From positions 1,116,001 to 1,180,000 of the forward strand of contig NZ_CP073105.1 of assembly GCF_018138085.1 (NCBI RefSeq): DNA of 64,000 nt. The letters are read 5' to 3'. Positions 28,994 through 40,283 of this stretch are shown one piece after another; within the stretch, counting starts at the first letter, position 1; each line of letters starts with the position of its first letter. This DNA is from Stutzerimonas stutzeri (GTDB taxonomy: Bacteria > Pseudomonadota > Gammaproteobacteria > Pseudomonadales > Pseudomonadaceae). Below the pieces are notes generated by a model that saw only the letters and a list, made by a program, of their open reading frames with translations, made no database searches and had not been told where the DNA came from. The position numbers and the translations under genes are program-made.

Positions 28994-30694
28994 TCAGCTG
29001 TGTTCGGTCGTCGCCAGCGGGTCGGGGGTGTCCGGTTGCCGACGGCTGCGTGACCACTGCCAGAGGATCAGCACCAGGGTTGGCACGCCGAGCAGCGCGG
29101 TGACCAGGAAGAAGTCGCTGTAGCCGAGGTGCTCGACCATGACGCCGGAATAGCCTCCCAGCAGGCGCGGCAACAGCAACATCAGCGAGCTCAGCAAGGC
29201 GTACTGGGTAGCCGAGAATTTCAGGTTGGTGAGGCTCGACAGGTAGGCGACGAAGGCGGTCGAGGCCAGCCCCCCGCTGAAGTTGTCGCAGGAGATGGTG
29301 ATGATCAGCATGTTCAGGTTGGCGCCCATCTCGACCAGCAGCATGAACATCAGATTGGTCGCAGCGGAGGCGGCGCCGCCAACGAAGAGGATCGGCAGTA
29401 TGTTGAAGCGCACGATCAGCAGGCCGCCGAACGCCGCGCCGAGCAGGGTCATGATCAGCCCGAACAGCTTGCTGACGCTGGCGATCTGGTCCTTGCTGAA
29501 ACCCTGGTCGATATAGAACACGTTGGCCATGACACCCATCACGGTGTCGGACATCCGGTACGTGGCGATCAGCCCCAGCAGGAGCAACGCCTGCCAGCGA
29601 TAGCGCATGATGAAGTCGGTAATGGGCGTCAGCACCGGGCCCATCAGAATCCGTCCGGGAGCGGACAGGCATCCCCAGCAGATCAGCAGGTACATGGTGC
29701 CGCGCGGCCAGTAACCGCCCCAGTACGACTGGAACATGCCGGTGGTCGATACCATCAGGATGATCAGGACGATCACCGAGACGGCCTGATGGACGAAGTC
29801 GAACCGCGCCGGACGCTGTCGTTGCCCTGCCTGATGCAGCATCTGTCGAACCGGGATTAGCAGCGAGCGACCCCAGGGCGACAGCGAGCCAAGGATGAAC
29901 AGGCCGTACAGGGTTGCGCGCGGCCAGGCTTGGGCGATCAGCGCGTTGATCATCGCCGGCACGGAGATGAGCAGCACCAGTAGCAAGCCGACACCCGCCA
30001 GTTGGTGATTGAAACTGTATTGCGATGGCTCGTTGGGTAGCGGCGCGGCGCCCTCTGGCTCGGGGATCACCAAGCTGGTGATCAACCCAGGCAGGATCAA
30101 CAGCGCGAAGGCGACATAAGTGGTGGCCCAGGCGGTCTGGCTGTAATCCAGGTTGGTCGAGCCCAGCCATTCGGCGAGGAACAGCGCGCCGGCGCTAGCC
30201 AGCAGCATGGCGATGCGATAGCCGGTCATGTAACTCGCGGCCAATGTCGCCTGCAACTTGTCCTCGGCGATTTCCAGGCGGTAGGCGTCAATGGCGATGT
30301 CCTGTGTGGCCGAGGCGAACGCCACGGCGACCGCCAGCGCGATCAGCAGGGTCAGGTTGTTCTGCGGATTGCACAGCGCCATGCCGATCAGCCCGAGGGC
30401 GATGACCCCCTGCGACAGCACGAGCCAGGAACGCCGTCTGCCCAGGCCGCCGATCCAGGGCAGCCGCCATTGGTCGAGCATCGGCGACCAGACCCACTTG
30501 AAGGCATAGGCCAGACTGATCCAACTGGCGAAACCGATGGTTTCGCGCGATACCCCGGCTTCACGTAGCCACACTGAAAGCGTGGAAAAGACCAGGATTG
30601 CTGGCAGACCCGCGGCAAAGCCGAGCACCAGCAGTGTCAGCGAGGCGGGGCTGGCATAGGCGGCGAGTGCGGCACGCCAGGTTTCACGGGACAT
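28994..30694 (-). CDS. ampG: AmpG family muropeptide permease (MFS)
   Basis: A 566-residue major-facilitator protein that imports GlcNAc-1,6-anhydroMurNAc peptides for cell-wall recycling; in Pseudomonas this flux controls ampC beta-lactamase induction. The N-terminus (FAAGLPAILVFSTLSVWLREAGV) and the motif DIAIDAYRLEI are characteristic. The length is close to the long pseudomonad AmpG with extra helices compared with E. coli AmpG. It shares a bidirectional terminator with mscS. Confidence 0.93.
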   Translation of the reverse strand: MSRETWRAALAAYASPASLTLLVLGFAAGLPAILVFSTLSVWLREAGVSRETIGFASWISLAYAFKWVWSPMLDQWRLPWIGGLGRRRSWLVLSQGVIALGLIGMALCNPQNNLTLLIALAVAVAFASATQDIAIDAYRLEIAEDKLQATLAASYMTGYRIAMLLASAGALFLAEWLGSTNLDYSQTAWATTYVAFALLILPGLITSLVIPEPEGAAPLPNEPSQYSFNHQLAGVGLLLVLLISVPAMINALIAQAWPRATLYGLFILGSLSPWGRSLLIPVRQMLHQAGQRQRPARFDFVHQAVSVIVLIILMVSTTGMFQSYWGGYWPRGTMYLLICWGCLSAPGRILMGPVLTPITDFIMRYRWQALLLLGLIATYRMSDTVMGVMANVFYIDQGFSKDQIASVSKLFGLIMTLLGAAFGGLLIVRFNILPILFVGGAASAATNLMFMLLVEMGANLNMLIITISCDNFSGGLASTAFVAYLSSLTNLKFSATQYALLSSLMLLLPRLLGGYSGVMVEHLGYSDFFLVTALLGVPTLVLILWQWSRSRRQPDTPDPLATTEHS

Positions 30695-30729
30695 AAAGCA
30701 GATCAGAGCCAGGACATGAAGGGCGCACT

Positions 30730-31089
30730 CTACCCGCTGTGCTCCGCCGAATGCCAGCCGTACCGACGTATGTCGACCCGGTCATTGATGATGGTGATTC
30801 CCTCGGCGCGAAGGCGCATGCGTTGCTCATGTCCGGCAGCCGTGCCGGCCGGCAGGCTGAGCCGCCCGCCGGCGCCAATCACCCTGTGCCAGGGCAGGCT
30901 GGTACCCTCCGGCAGCTGTGACATCAGCCGGCCGACCCAGCGTGCCGCACGACCGAGCCCGGCCATGGCGGCCACTTCGCCGTAACTGACGACTTTGCCC
31001 TCCGGGATCTGCGCCATCACCAGATAGACCGCCGAGCGTCGGGATTCGGCATCGGCACCGGGCGGTAGCAGAGGCGGGTGTTCGGTCAT
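30730..31089 (-). CDS. Alkyltransferase-like protein (ATL, MGMT family)
   Basis: A 119-residue single-domain member of the O6-alkylguanine-DNA alkyltransferase family. The active-site motif PCHRV is PWHRV here (66-70), with Trp67 in place of the methyl-accepting Cys. Such ATL proteins bind O6-alkylguanine and flag it for nucleotide excision repair but cannot repair it directly. The DNA-binding segment GKVVSYGEVAAMAG and the arginine finger region (GRAARWVG) are kept. It lies 35 bp upstream of ampG on the same strand. Confidence 0.92.
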   Translation of the reverse strand: MTEHPPLLPPGADAESRRSAVYLVMAQIPEGKVVSYGEVAAMAGLGRAARWVGRLMSQLPEGTSLPWHRVIGAGGRLSLPAGTAAGHEQRMRLRAEGITIINDRVDIRRYGWHSAEHSG

Positions 31090-31231
31090 GCGGGGGCTTC
31101 CTGTGTGCAGTCCGGCTCAGCGGGAGCGGCGCTGAACTCGCCTCCCATTCGGCGGTCAGTGCTTGCTGTAACCAATCGCATAGGGATAATGCCAGCCTTT
31201 TTAACCGCTCCTGCGCAGAATTTCAGCCCCT

Positions 31232-32236
31232 ATGTTTTCCAGAACCCTGCTTTGCATGTCTCTCTCCATCGTCACGCTTCCGGCACTCGCCGATACCGTC
31301 TGGCTGAAGAATGGCGACCGCCTGACCGGCAAGATCAGCGTCCTCGACGGCGGCAAGCTGCTCATCGAAACCGAATACGGCGGCTCGATTCCGGTCAAGT
31401 GGAAGCAGGTCGCGACGCTGGAAAGCGATCAGCAACTGTTGATCAGGCAGGACGACATGACCGGGGACGTGGCCAAGTCGCTGCAGGCCGCCGACGATGG
31501 CAAGGTCATCCTGAGCAATGGCGGTGCGCCGCGCACGGTCGAGCTCGCCAGCATCACGCAAATCATCCATCCCAAACCTTTGATCCAGGACCTGACCTGG
31601 AAGGGCAATGTGGACGTTGCGGTGGACTACAAGCGCGCTGAAACCGACACCGATGACTACGACGTTTCCTTCGACACCTCGGCTCGTCATGGTCTTTGGC
31701 GCCACAACGCAACGGCGAACTACAACCGCGAATACCGTGACGGCGTGACCGCGACGGACAACTGGGATGCCGAATACGCCCTCGACCGATTCCTCGACGA
31801 GCACTGGTTCTGGCAGGGGCGGCTGGAATACAAGCGCGACAAGGTCGAGGATGTTCGCCGCCAGCGTACTCTGGGTACCGGTCCGGGCTACCAGTTCTGG
31901 GACAACGAACTGGGCGCCTTCTCGTTGGCCTCGCTGCTCAACCGCAGCGACTACGAGTTTGCCAACGGGGACAAGGAAGACTTCTATTCGCTCGCGATGA
32001 AGTGGCGGTACAACCGTTACCTGGTGGGCAAGACATTCGAGCTGTTCAGCAACGGCGAGATCGGCAAGCCGCTGGAAAACGTCGCCGACTACGAGCTGGA
32101 TGCCGAGGTGGGCCTGCGCTACAAGGTCACCGACTGGGCGTCGCTGAACATGAAAGCCGAGAAGGACATCGTCAGTGGCGCGGAAAGCGAGCTCGATGAA
32201 ACGCGCTACAGCATCGGCTTCGGCATCGGCTGGTAA
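31232..32236 (+). CDS. DUF481 family outer-membrane protein (YdiY-like)
   Basis: A 334-residue exported protein with a signal peptide ending PALA (about residue 20). A short N-terminal domain (DTVWLKNGDRLTGKISVLDG) follows, then a beta-barrel DUF481 domain ending in RYSIGFGIGW, with the aromatic C-terminal residue of outer-membrane proteins. It resembles E. coli YdiY, an acid-inducible protein of unknown function. It is monocistronic, with a hairpin 17 bp downstream. Confidence 0.85.
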   Translation: MFSRTLLCMSLSIVTLPALADTVWLKNGDRLTGKISVLDGGKLLIETEYGGSIPVKWKQVATLESDQQLLIRQDDMTGDVAKSLQAADDGKVILSNGGAPRTVELASITQIIHPKPLIQDLTWKGNVDVAVDYKRAETDTDDYDVSFDTSARHGLWRHNATANYNREYRDGVTATDNWDAEYALDRFLDEHWFWQGRLEYKRDKVEDVRRQRTLGTGPGYQFWDNELGAFSLASLLNRSDYEFANGDKEDFYSLAMKWRYNRYLVGKTFELFSNGEIGKPLENVADYELDAEVGLRYKVTDWASLNMKAEKDIVSGAESELDETRYSIGFGIGW

Positions 32237-32252
32237 TCAGCGGCTGTTGCAG

Positions 32253-32281
32253 ACCGGGCGCTCAGGCGCCCGGTTTCGTTT
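32253..32281. terminator. Hairpin between convergent DUF481 and SDR genes
   Basis: ACCGGGCGC (32253-32261) pairs with GCGCCCGGT (32266-32274), loop TCAG, followed by TTCGTTTC. It fits an intrinsic terminator for the plus-strand DUF481 gene; the T-run is interrupted. Confidence 0.7.
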
Positions 32282-32300
32282 CAAGGGTTCGATCAAGGGG

Positions 32301-33059
32301 TTACAACCGTAGGCCGCCGTCCAGCTCGAGTACGCGCCCGGTGAAATAGTCGTTTTCGAAGATGTAGGCCACCGAATGAGCGATCTCCATCGGTTTGCCC
32401 AGACGCTTGAGCGGAATGCCGGCGGTCATCTTTTCCAGCGCCTCGGGTTTCATGCTGGCGACCATCTCGGTTTCGATGAATCCGGGGGCGACGCCCGCGA
32501 CGCGGATGCCATAGCGTGCAAGCTCCTTGGCCCAGACCACCGTATCCGCCGCGACACCGGCCTTGGCGGCCGAATAGTTCGCCTGGCCCATGTTGCCGGC
32601 ACGCGAGATCGAAGAGATATTGACGATTGCGCCCTGGCGCTTGAGCTCGATCATTTTCGCCGCGACTTCACGAGTGCAGAGGAATACGCCGGTCAGGTTG
32701 ACGTCGATCACCGCCTGCCACTGGGCCAGGCTCATCTTCGACAGCTCGCCATCCTTGACCTTGATGGTCAGGCCGTCGCGCAGGATACCGGCGTTGTTGA
32801 CCAGGCCATCCAACGCCCCGAAATCCTCGCTCACCTGGGCGACCATGTGGCTGACCTGCTCTTCGTTGGCGACGTTGCACAGATAGGCGCGGGCTTCGCC
32901 TCCGGCGTTTTCGCAGGCGGCTACCGCCTCGTTCAGGCGATCCTGGTTGAGATCGACCAGGGCCAGGCGGGCGCCTTTGCCGGCGAGGTATTCGCCCATT
33001 GCCCGGCCGAGGCCCTGACCACCACCGGTGATGATGATGACCTTGTCTTTTAGCTGCAT
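32301..33059 (-). CDS. Short-chain dehydrogenase/reductase, FabG-like
   Basis: A 252-residue classical SDR that would reduce or oxidise a carbonyl/hydroxyl group with NAD(P)H. The cofactor motif TGGGQGLG is at 11-18, NNAG at 88-91, and the catalytic Ser149, Tyr162 and Lys166 are in the expected spacing. It resembles 3-oxoacyl-ACP reductases, but the gene is away from fatty-acid genes and may have another substrate. The ATG at 33059 is preferred because AGGAG lies six bases upstream of it; an ATG two codons earlier is too close to that site. Confidence 0.88.
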   Translation of the reverse strand: MQLKDKVIIITGGGQGLGRAMGEYLAGKGARLALVDLNQDRLNEAVAACENAGGEARAYLCNVANEEQVSHMVAQVSEDFGALDGLVNNAGILRDGLTIKVKDGELSKMSLAQWQAVIDVNLTGVFLCTREVAAKMIELKRQGAIVNISSISRAGNMGQANYSAAKAGVAADTVVWAKELARYGIRVAGVAPGFIETEMVASMKPEALEKMTAGIPLKRLGKPMEIAHSVAYIFENDYFTGRVLELDGGLRL

Positions 33060-33160
33060 GCCCATCTCCTCTAATTGCGCGCGGATGCCGAAACGACGCC
33101 TGCCGATGAAACCGTTATGCTGTGCTCCCGTCGAACCGAACGAGCCCTCAAGGAGCCGCC

Positions 33161-33865
33161 GTGAGCGCTGAAGCCGCCAAGCATGCCCGACAACTCCTAC
33201 TCAAGGAATACCGCGCCGTACTCTCGACTCACTCGAAGAGCATGCCCGGATTTCCTTTCGGCTCGACGGTGCCTTATTGCCTGAGCGAGGAGGGCTGGCC
33301 GCTGATTCTCATCAGCCGAATCGCTCAGCACACGAAAAATCTCCAGGCCGATCCGCGATGCTCGCTGCTGGTTGCCGAGCGCGGCGCCGAAGACGTCCAG
33401 GCCAAGGGGCGGCTGACCATGCTGGCGGAGGCGCGAATGCTCGCCGAGCCCGGCCAGGTCGAGGCGGCGGCAGCGCGGTACTACCGCTATTTCCCGGAGT
33501 CCCGTGATTACCATCGGGTACACGATTTCGACTTCTGGATATTGCAGCCGGTGCGTTGGCGCTATATCGGAGGCTTCGGCGCGATCCACTGGCTGGAAGA
33601 CGTCGCGCTGGCCAATCCATTCGCCGCAGCCGAGGGCGGCGAAAGCGCGATGCTCGACCACATGAACAGCGATCACGCCGCGGCGATTGCCCATTACGTC
33701 GACAGTGCAGGGCTGCCTTCCGAACCTGAGGCCAGCCTGGTCGGGATCGACAGCGAGGGTTTCCACTTGCGCATAGGCCAGGCCATCTACTGGCTGGCGT
33801 TTCCAGCGGTCTGCGCCAACCCGGGCGCAGTGCGGCAGGCGCTGGTGGCGATGGCGCGGCGCTGA
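33161..33865 (+). CDS. HugZ-like heme utilization protein
   Basis: A 234-residue protein with an N-terminal split-barrel FMN-binding-like domain ([24 protein letters not shown]) and a C-terminal DUF2470-type domain ([18 protein letters not shown]). HugZ/HutZ proteins use this fold to bind or degrade heme. Translation probably starts at GTG 33161, which has an ideal AAGGAG; no ATG in frame is better placed. No heme transporter genes are adjacent, so the heme role is by family only. Confidence 0.82.
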   Translation: MSAEAAKHARQLLLKEYRAVLSTHSKSMPGFPFGSTVPYCLSEEGWPLILISRIAQHTKNLQADPRCSLLVAERGAEDVQAKGRLTMLAEARMLAEPGQVEAAAARYYRYFPESRDYHRVHDFDFWILQPVRWRYIGGFGAIHWLEDVALANPFAAAEGGESAMLDHMNSDHAAAIAHYVDSAGLPSEPEASLVGIDSEGFHLRIGQAIYWLAFPAVCANPGAVRQALVAMARR

Positions 33866-33991
33866 TTCAGGCTGACGTAAGCGCAGGGGTGAATAATCCG
33901 GTTACAGCCTGTTGCCCCGATGGGTTGAATTCGGCTCAGGCTGACGTCATCTACACGAGATCGGAAGCCGTTCTTCCGCCAAGGACTATCG

Positions 33992-34456
33992 ATGCGAATT
34001 TTCTTACTGCTGTTCCTCCTGTTTCCGCTGGCCGAGCTGGCATTGCTGATCAAGGTCGGCAGCTCGATCGGGGTATTGCCGACCATCCTCCTGCTGATCA
34101 TCAGCGGCATGGCTGGCATCCTCTTGTTGCGTCTGGCAGGCTTCGCCACCGCTTGGCGCGCACGTGAGCGCCTGGCCCGGGGCGAGTTGCCGGAGCGTGA
34201 AATGCTCCAGGGCCTGATGATGGCCATCGCCGGTGGCCTGCTGTTCCTGCCGGGTTTTCTCAGCGATATCGTGGCGTTGCTGGTGCTGTTCCCGCCGACT
34301 CGCCGGCTGTTCCTCAACTTCCTCGGCCGCCGTGTCGAAGCCCAGGCCCAACGCCGTCGGGCTTTTGCCGACGACCTGCGTCAACAGCAGGAGCGCCACG
34401 CCGGATCACAACGACCGAACGTGATCGAGGGCGAGTGGGAACGCCGCGACAAGTGA
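33992..34456 (+). CDS. fxsA: FxsA family membrane protein
   Basis: A 154-residue inner-membrane protein beginning MRIFLLLFLLFPLAELALLI with further hydrophobic segments at about 26-50 and 72-100 and a basic cytoplasmic tail. In E. coli FxsA overproduction relieves exclusion of phage T7 by the F plasmid; the natural role is unclear. It precedes groES-groEL, as in other Proteobacteria. Confidence 0.92.
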   Translation: MRIFLLLFLLFPLAELALLIKVGSSIGVLPTILLLIISGMAGILLLRLAGFATAWRARERLARGELPEREMLQGLMMAIAGGLLFLPGFLSDIVALLVLFPPTRRLFLNFLGRRVEAQAQRRRAFADDLRQQQERHAGSQRPNVIEGEWERRDK

Positions 34457-34471
34457 GAGCTTTCCCTCACG

Positions 34472-34498
34472 AAAAGGCATGCGCAGGCATGCCTTTTT
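34472..34498 (+). terminator. Intrinsic terminator after fxsA
   Basis: AAAAGGCATGC (34472-34482) pairs with GCATGCCTTTT (34487-34497) around GCAG and ends in five T. It separates fxsA from groES. Confidence 0.9.
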
Positions 34499-34531
34499 CA
34501 TTTTCTCGTGCAAAAAAATCGACGCGGTGCC

Positions 34532-34559
34532 CTTGAAATCATTTTTGCCGCCCGCATGT
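34532..34559 (+). promoter_or_regulatory. Sigma-32 type heat-shock promoter of groES-groEL
   Basis: CTTGAAA at 34532-34538 and CCCGCATGT at 34551-34559, 12 bases apart, resemble the RpoH consensus CTTGAAA-n11-16-CCCCATnT. No CIRCE inverted repeat was found, so control by HrcA is unlikely. The groES start is 147 bp downstream. Confidence 0.72.
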
Positions 34560-34705
34560 AGCGGTCACCGCAAGGTCGCTGTCGTGATTCGACAGTCCGT
34601 CTTCTGCGGCTCGCGTTGCGGGCCGCAACCGGCATAGCCGGATTTGCCCAACCCGCCGGTGAGAATGCATCGGCATGGAAACCACTGTACTAGGAGAGAT
34701 CGACA

Positions 34706-34999
34706 ATGAAGCTTCGTCCTCTGCATGACCGCGTCGTGATTCGTCGCAGCGAAGAAGAAACCAAAACCGCAGGCGGTATCGTCCTGCCGGGCTCCGCTGC
34801 CGAAAAGCCGAACCGTGGCGAAGTCGTCGCTGTTGGCACTGGCCGCGTTCTGGACAACGGCGAAGTCCGCGCCCTGGCCGTCAAGGTCGGTGACAAGGTC
34901 GTATTCGGCCCTTACTCCGGCAGCAACACCGTCAAGGTTGACGGTGAAGACCTGCTGGTGATGAGCGAGAACGAAATCCTCGCCGTCGTCGAAGCCTGA
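34706..34999 (+). CDS. groES: Co-chaperonin GroES
   Basis: A 97-residue subunit of the heptameric lid of the GroEL folding chamber. The N-terminal [14 protein letters not shown], the mobile loop around [17 protein letters not shown], and the C-terminal [16 protein letters not shown] are all typical. It has a GGAG-type ribosome site and lies 57 bp before groEL, behind a sigma-32-type promoter. Confidence 0.98.
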   Translation: MKLRPLHDRVVIRRSEEETKTAGGIVLPGSAAEKPNRGEVVAVGTGRVLDNGEVRALAVKVGDKVVFGPYSGSNTVKVDGEDLLVMSENEILAVVEA

Positions 35000-35044
35000 T
35001 CAGCGCTCGCTGCCTAGCGAATGCGTTCCATCAACAGAATTTGA

Positions 35045-36697
<1,653 letters not shown>

Positions 36698-36721
36698 GCC
36701 GACCAGCCTTCCAGCTGAAAG

Positions 36722-36751
36722 AAGCCCCGCCTCGTGCGGGGCTTTTTTTTT
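36722..36751 (+). terminator. Intrinsic terminator of groES-groEL
   Basis: AAGCCCCGC (36722-36730) pairs with GCGGGGCTT (36736-36744) around CTCGT and continues into a run of T. It lies 24 bp after the groEL stop. Confidence 0.94.
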
Positions 36752-36924
36752 GGCTGGCAATCAGCGTCTATCTGGCCGAGTGCCCAACGATGCACGCGTG
36801 TTGGCCCTATGGCTACTTGACTTGTGCCGATCAAAAAATGACCATCGGTCAAGTTGTTCGGCACGGTTTGAATTTGTCGACTATCGTGAGCTTCTCAACT
36901 CCACTTATAACAAGAGCTTGCGTG

Positions 36925-37155
36925 ATGAAGCTTGAAATCGCCCGAGGTTTGTTCTTGGCCGCCTCACTAGGCGTGGCCTCGCTCTGTGCCGCCGCGTGGA
37001 GTGAACCCGACGCCAAGCTGGTCGCGCGTAGCGACGTCAGCGAACACTGCCCATTGCCGCGCCTGGCTCAGGTGACGGGGCCTCAAGCGCGCCCTGACCA
37101 GGACCTGCTGTTGTTCATGTATGGGCTGTCGCAGAGCCTGGTAGGCCGGGGTTAA
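36925..37155 (+). CDS. Small exported protein, function unknown
   Basis: A 76-residue frame with a convincing signal peptide (MKLEIARGLFLAASLGVASL, Ala-rich cleavage region to about residue 25) followed by a short polar segment with a single Cys. The ATG at 36925 gives the signal peptide; the frame is open upstream without coding character. No family is recognised. It lies between groEL and the convergent efflux genes and ends just before a hairpin. Confidence 0.55.
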   Translation: MKLEIARGLFLAASLGVASLCAAAWSEPDAKLVARSDVSEHCPLPRLAQVTGPQARPDQDLLLFMYGLSQSLVGRG

Positions 37156-37167
37156 CCAGGTCTGCAC

Positions 37168-37192
37168 GCATCCGCCCGGCGCGGGCGGATGC
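37168..37192. terminator. Hairpin between convergent genes
   Basis: GCATCCGCCC (37168-37177) pairs perfectly with GGGCGGATGC (37183-37192), loop GGCGC, with no T-run. It sits between the small exported protein gene and the end of the RND pump gene and may terminate or protect both transcripts. Confidence 0.55.
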
Positions 37193-37209
37193 GGCTGGCG
37201 TGAGCAGGC

Positions 37210-40200
37210 TTACGCGACGGCTTCGGAAGCTGGTGCGCGATCCGGGCTCGCCAGCAGGGTGTAGACGGCCGGCAGGACGAACAAGGTGAACACCGTGCCG
37301 ACCGTCATGCCCGTGGCGATCACCATCCCGATATCGAAGCGGCTCACCGCTCCCGCACCACTGGCCAGGATTAGCGGCACCATGCCGAACACGGTCGCCG
37401 CCGTGGTCATCAGCACCGGTCGCAGTCGAATCGCCGCGGCTTCCTCCACCGCCTCGCGGCGGCTCAACCCGCGCTCCTGGCGCAGTTGGTTGGCGAACTC
37501 GACGATCATGATGCCGTGTTTGCTGATCAACCCAATCAACGTCACCAGCCCGACCTGGGTGTAGATGTTCATGCTCGACAGGCCGAGGAACAGCGGAACC
37601 AGCGCCCCGCAGATGGACAGCGGTACGGTGACCAGGATCACCAACGGATCGCGGAAACTCTCGAACTGCGCTGCCAGCACCAGGAAGATAACAGCCAGCG
37701 CAAGCGCGAAGGTCGTGTAGAGGGCGGTACCTTCCTGGATGTACTGACGCGACGCACCAGCGTAGTCGAACGTGAAGCCCTGTGGCGCCTCCTCCTGAGC
37801 GATGCTGCGCAGCGTATCGATGGCTTCGCCCATGCTGACGATCGGGAAGCCCTGAATGGTCGCCGCGTTGAGCTGCTGAAACTGGCTGAGCTGGGTCGGC
37901 CGTGCGCGGTCATGGACCTCGATCAGGGTGGACAGCGGCAGCATCTCGTCCCGGTCGTTCTTCACGTAGTAATTGCTCAGCCAGCCCGGGTTGTCCCGGT
38001 AGGCCTGTTCGACCTGGGCGATCACCTTGTAGCTGCGACCTTCGATGGTGAACCGGTTGATTTCGCTTTCGCCGAGCAACGTCGCCAGGGTCACGCCGAG
38101 ATCTTCCATCGAGACGCCCATTTGCGCCGCTTTTTCACGGTCGATGTCGACGACGATCTCCGGTTTGTCGAAGGCCAGATCGATATCCAGGAAGGCGAAC
38201 TTGCCGGACGCCTCGGCCTTTTGCTTGATGCGCTCGGCGACCTGCAGCAGCGACTCGTAGTCGTTCGCGGTGTTGATCACGAACTGGAACGGCAGTCCTT
38301 CGCCGGTGCCGGGCAGGGAGGGCAGGTTGAAGCCGAACACCTGCAGACCGGGGATTTTGTCGATCTTCGCCTGCACCAGCGGGAGCACTTCCATCTGCGT
38401 GCGCTCGCGCTCGTCCCACGGCTTCATCAGGAACCCGCCGATGCCGCTCTGTACGCCGTTGAAACCGTTGATCTGGAACCAGGAGTAGTACTCCGGGAAC
38501 GACTTGAAGATCTCCAGGAACTGGTCGGTATAGGCGTTCAGGTAATCGAGGTTGGCCGTTTGCGGCGAGCTGGCCATCATGAAGATGATGCCCTGGTCTT
38601 CTTCGGGTGCCAGCTCGCTTTCGGTGAATTTGAGCAGGACCGGAATCAGTCCCAGCACGATCACGGCGAAAACCAGCACCACCGGACGGGTATTCAGCGT
38701 GCCGTGCAGGGCGCGCTGATAGCGTACTTTCAGTCGATCGAAGAGCAGATCCAGCCGGTGCGCCAGGCCCGTCGGATTCTCTTCATGACGTAGCAGGCGC
38801 GAGCACATCATCGGCGACAGCGTCAGTGCGACTATGCCGGATATCAGCACCGCACCGGCCAACGTCAGCGCGAATTCCTGAAACAACGCACCGGTCAGGC
38901 CCTGCAGAAAGCCGATCGGCGCGTAGACCGCCGCCAGGGTGATGGTCATCGTGACCACCGGCATGGCGATCTCGCGCGCACCGTCGATAGCTGCCTGGAA
39001 CGGCGTCTTGCCTTCCTCGATGTGACGGTGGATGTTTTCCACCACCACGATCGCATCGTCCACCACCAGTCCGATCGCCAACACCATGGCCAGCAGCGTC
39101 AGCAGATTGATCGAGTAGCCCATGGTCTGCATGAAGAACATCACGCCGATCATCGAAAGCGGGATGGTGACCACCGGGATCAGTACCGAACGCAGCGACC
39201 CCAGGAACAGGAATACCACCACGATGACGATCACCACCGCTTCGGCGAGGGTCTTCACCACCTCATCGATGGAAGCCTGGATGAAGCGCGTGGCGTCATA
39301 GGCGATGGTGACTTTCAGACTGGGCGGTAGCTGCGATTCGATCTGCGGCATGATCTTGCGCACTTCGCTGATCACATCCAGCGGGTTGGCGCTCGGGGTG
39401 CCTTTTACACCGATGTAGACCGAAGGTATGCCATCGAAAGAGCTGATGGCGTTGTAGCTTTCGGCGCCCATCTCCACGCGCGCCACGTCGCCGAGCAGCA
39501 CGCGGCTGTCGCCTCGGGTCTTCAGCGGGATGGCGGCGAACGCTTCGGGCGTCTTCAGTTCGGTGTCGGCGTTGATACTGGTGACGACGTATTGCCCCTT
39601 AACCTCGCCAGCGGCAGAGAGGAAGTTGTACTTGCGCACTGCCTCGTTCACATCGCTTGCGGAAAGGCCATAGGCGGCGAGCTTCACCGGGTCCAGCCAG
39701 AGGCGCATCGCGAAGACCTGGTTGCCGAGGATTTCAGCCTCGGCCATTCCGGGTAGGGTGGCCAGCTTCGGCTGGATCACCCGCGACAGATAATCGGTGA
39801 TCTGCGGGTTGGTCAGCTGTTCGCTATAGAAGCTGATGTACATGAGCGCGGTGGAATCGGCGGCCTGCTTGTTCAGCACCGGATCCTCGGCGTTCTGCGG
39901 CAGCTGATTCTTCACCGAGTTGGCCTGGCTCAACAGTTCGGTGTAGAGCCGGTCGGTATCGGCGCCGATGCGTGCGTAAACCGAGATGACCGAGAGGTTC
40001 TGCTGGCTCACCGAGGTCATGTAGTCCACGCCTTCGGCGCTGGCCAGACTCTGTTGCAACGGTTGAGTGATATAGCCCTGGATGGTTTCGGCGTTGGCCC
40101 CCGGATAGGCGGTGGTCACCGTGATCAACGCGCTTTCCATTTGCGGATATTGGCGAATCACCAGGCTGTTGAACGCCTGGAAGCCGAGCAGCACGATCAG

Positions 40201-40257
40201 CAGGCTGATCACGCTGGCCAGCACCGGGCGGCGAATGAATGGATCGGTAAAAGCCAT
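37210..40257 (-). CDS. RND multidrug efflux pump, inner-membrane subunit (MexW-like)
   Basis: A 1015-residue AcrB/MexW-type proton-driven exporter. It has the N-terminal FTDPFIRRPVLASVISLLIV, two large periplasmic loops, and the proton-relay helix with LAIGLVVDDAIVVVENIHRH (adjacent Asp residues). The N-terminus and the neighbourhood near groEL and an icmP-like gene fit MexW of P. aeruginosa, but other RND pumps are close in sequence, so the symbol is withheld. It is encoded 26 bp after its periplasmic adaptor; no outer-membrane channel gene is present, so a shared one such as OprM or TolC must be used. Confidence 0.9.
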   Translation of the reverse strand: MAFTDPFIRRPVLASVISLLIVLLGFQAFNSLVIRQYPQMESALITVTTAYPGANAETIQGYITQPLQQSLASAEGVDYMTSVSQQNLSVISVYARIGADTDRLYTELLSQANSVKNQLPQNAEDPVLNKQAADSTALMYISFYSEQLTNPQITDYLSRVIQPKLATLPGMAEAEILGNQVFAMRLWLDPVKLAAYGLSASDVNEAVRKYNFLSAAGEVKGQYVVTSINADTELKTPEAFAAIPLKTRGDSRVLLGDVARVEMGAESYNAISSFDGIPSVYIGVKGTPSANPLDVISEVRKIMPQIESQLPPSLKVTIAYDATRFIQASIDEVVKTLAEAVVIVIVVVFLFLGSLRSVLIPVVTIPLSMIGVMFFMQTMGYSINLLTLLAMVLAIGLVVDDAIVVVENIHRHIEEGKTPFQAAIDGAREIAMPVVTMTITLAAVYAPIGFLQGLTGALFQEFALTLAGAVLISGIVALTLSPMMCSRLLRHEENPTGLAHRLDLLFDRLKVRYQRALHGTLNTRPVVLVFAVIVLGLIPVLLKFTESELAPEEDQGIIFMMASSPQTANLDYLNAYTDQFLEIFKSFPEYYSWFQINGFNGVQSGIGGFLMKPWDERERTQMEVLPLVQAKIDKIPGLQVFGFNLPSLPGTGEGLPFQFVINTANDYESLLQVAERIKQKAEASGKFAFLDIDLAFDKPEIVVDIDREKAAQMGVSMEDLGVTLATLLGESEINRFTIEGRSYKVIAQVEQAYRDNPGWLSNYYVKNDRDEMLPLSTLIEVHDRARPTQLSQFQQLNAATIQGFPIVSMGEAIDTLRSIAQEEAPQGFTFDYAGASRQYIQEGTALYTTFALALAVIFLVLAAQFESFRDPLVILVTVPLSICGALVPLFLGLSSMNIYTQVGLVTLIGLISKHGIMIVEFANQLRQERGLSRREAVEEAAAIRLRPVLMTTAATVFGMVPLILASGAGAVSRFDIGMVIATGMTVGTVFTLFVLPAVYTLLASPDRAPASEAVA

Positions 40258-40283
40258 GACGATCTGTCCCTGTAGTCGACGCC

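Noticed and set aside
34501..34705. CIRCE element for HrcA control of groES-groEL
   Set aside because: No TTAGCACTC-n9-GAGTGCTAA repeat is present; a sigma-32-type promoter explains heat control.
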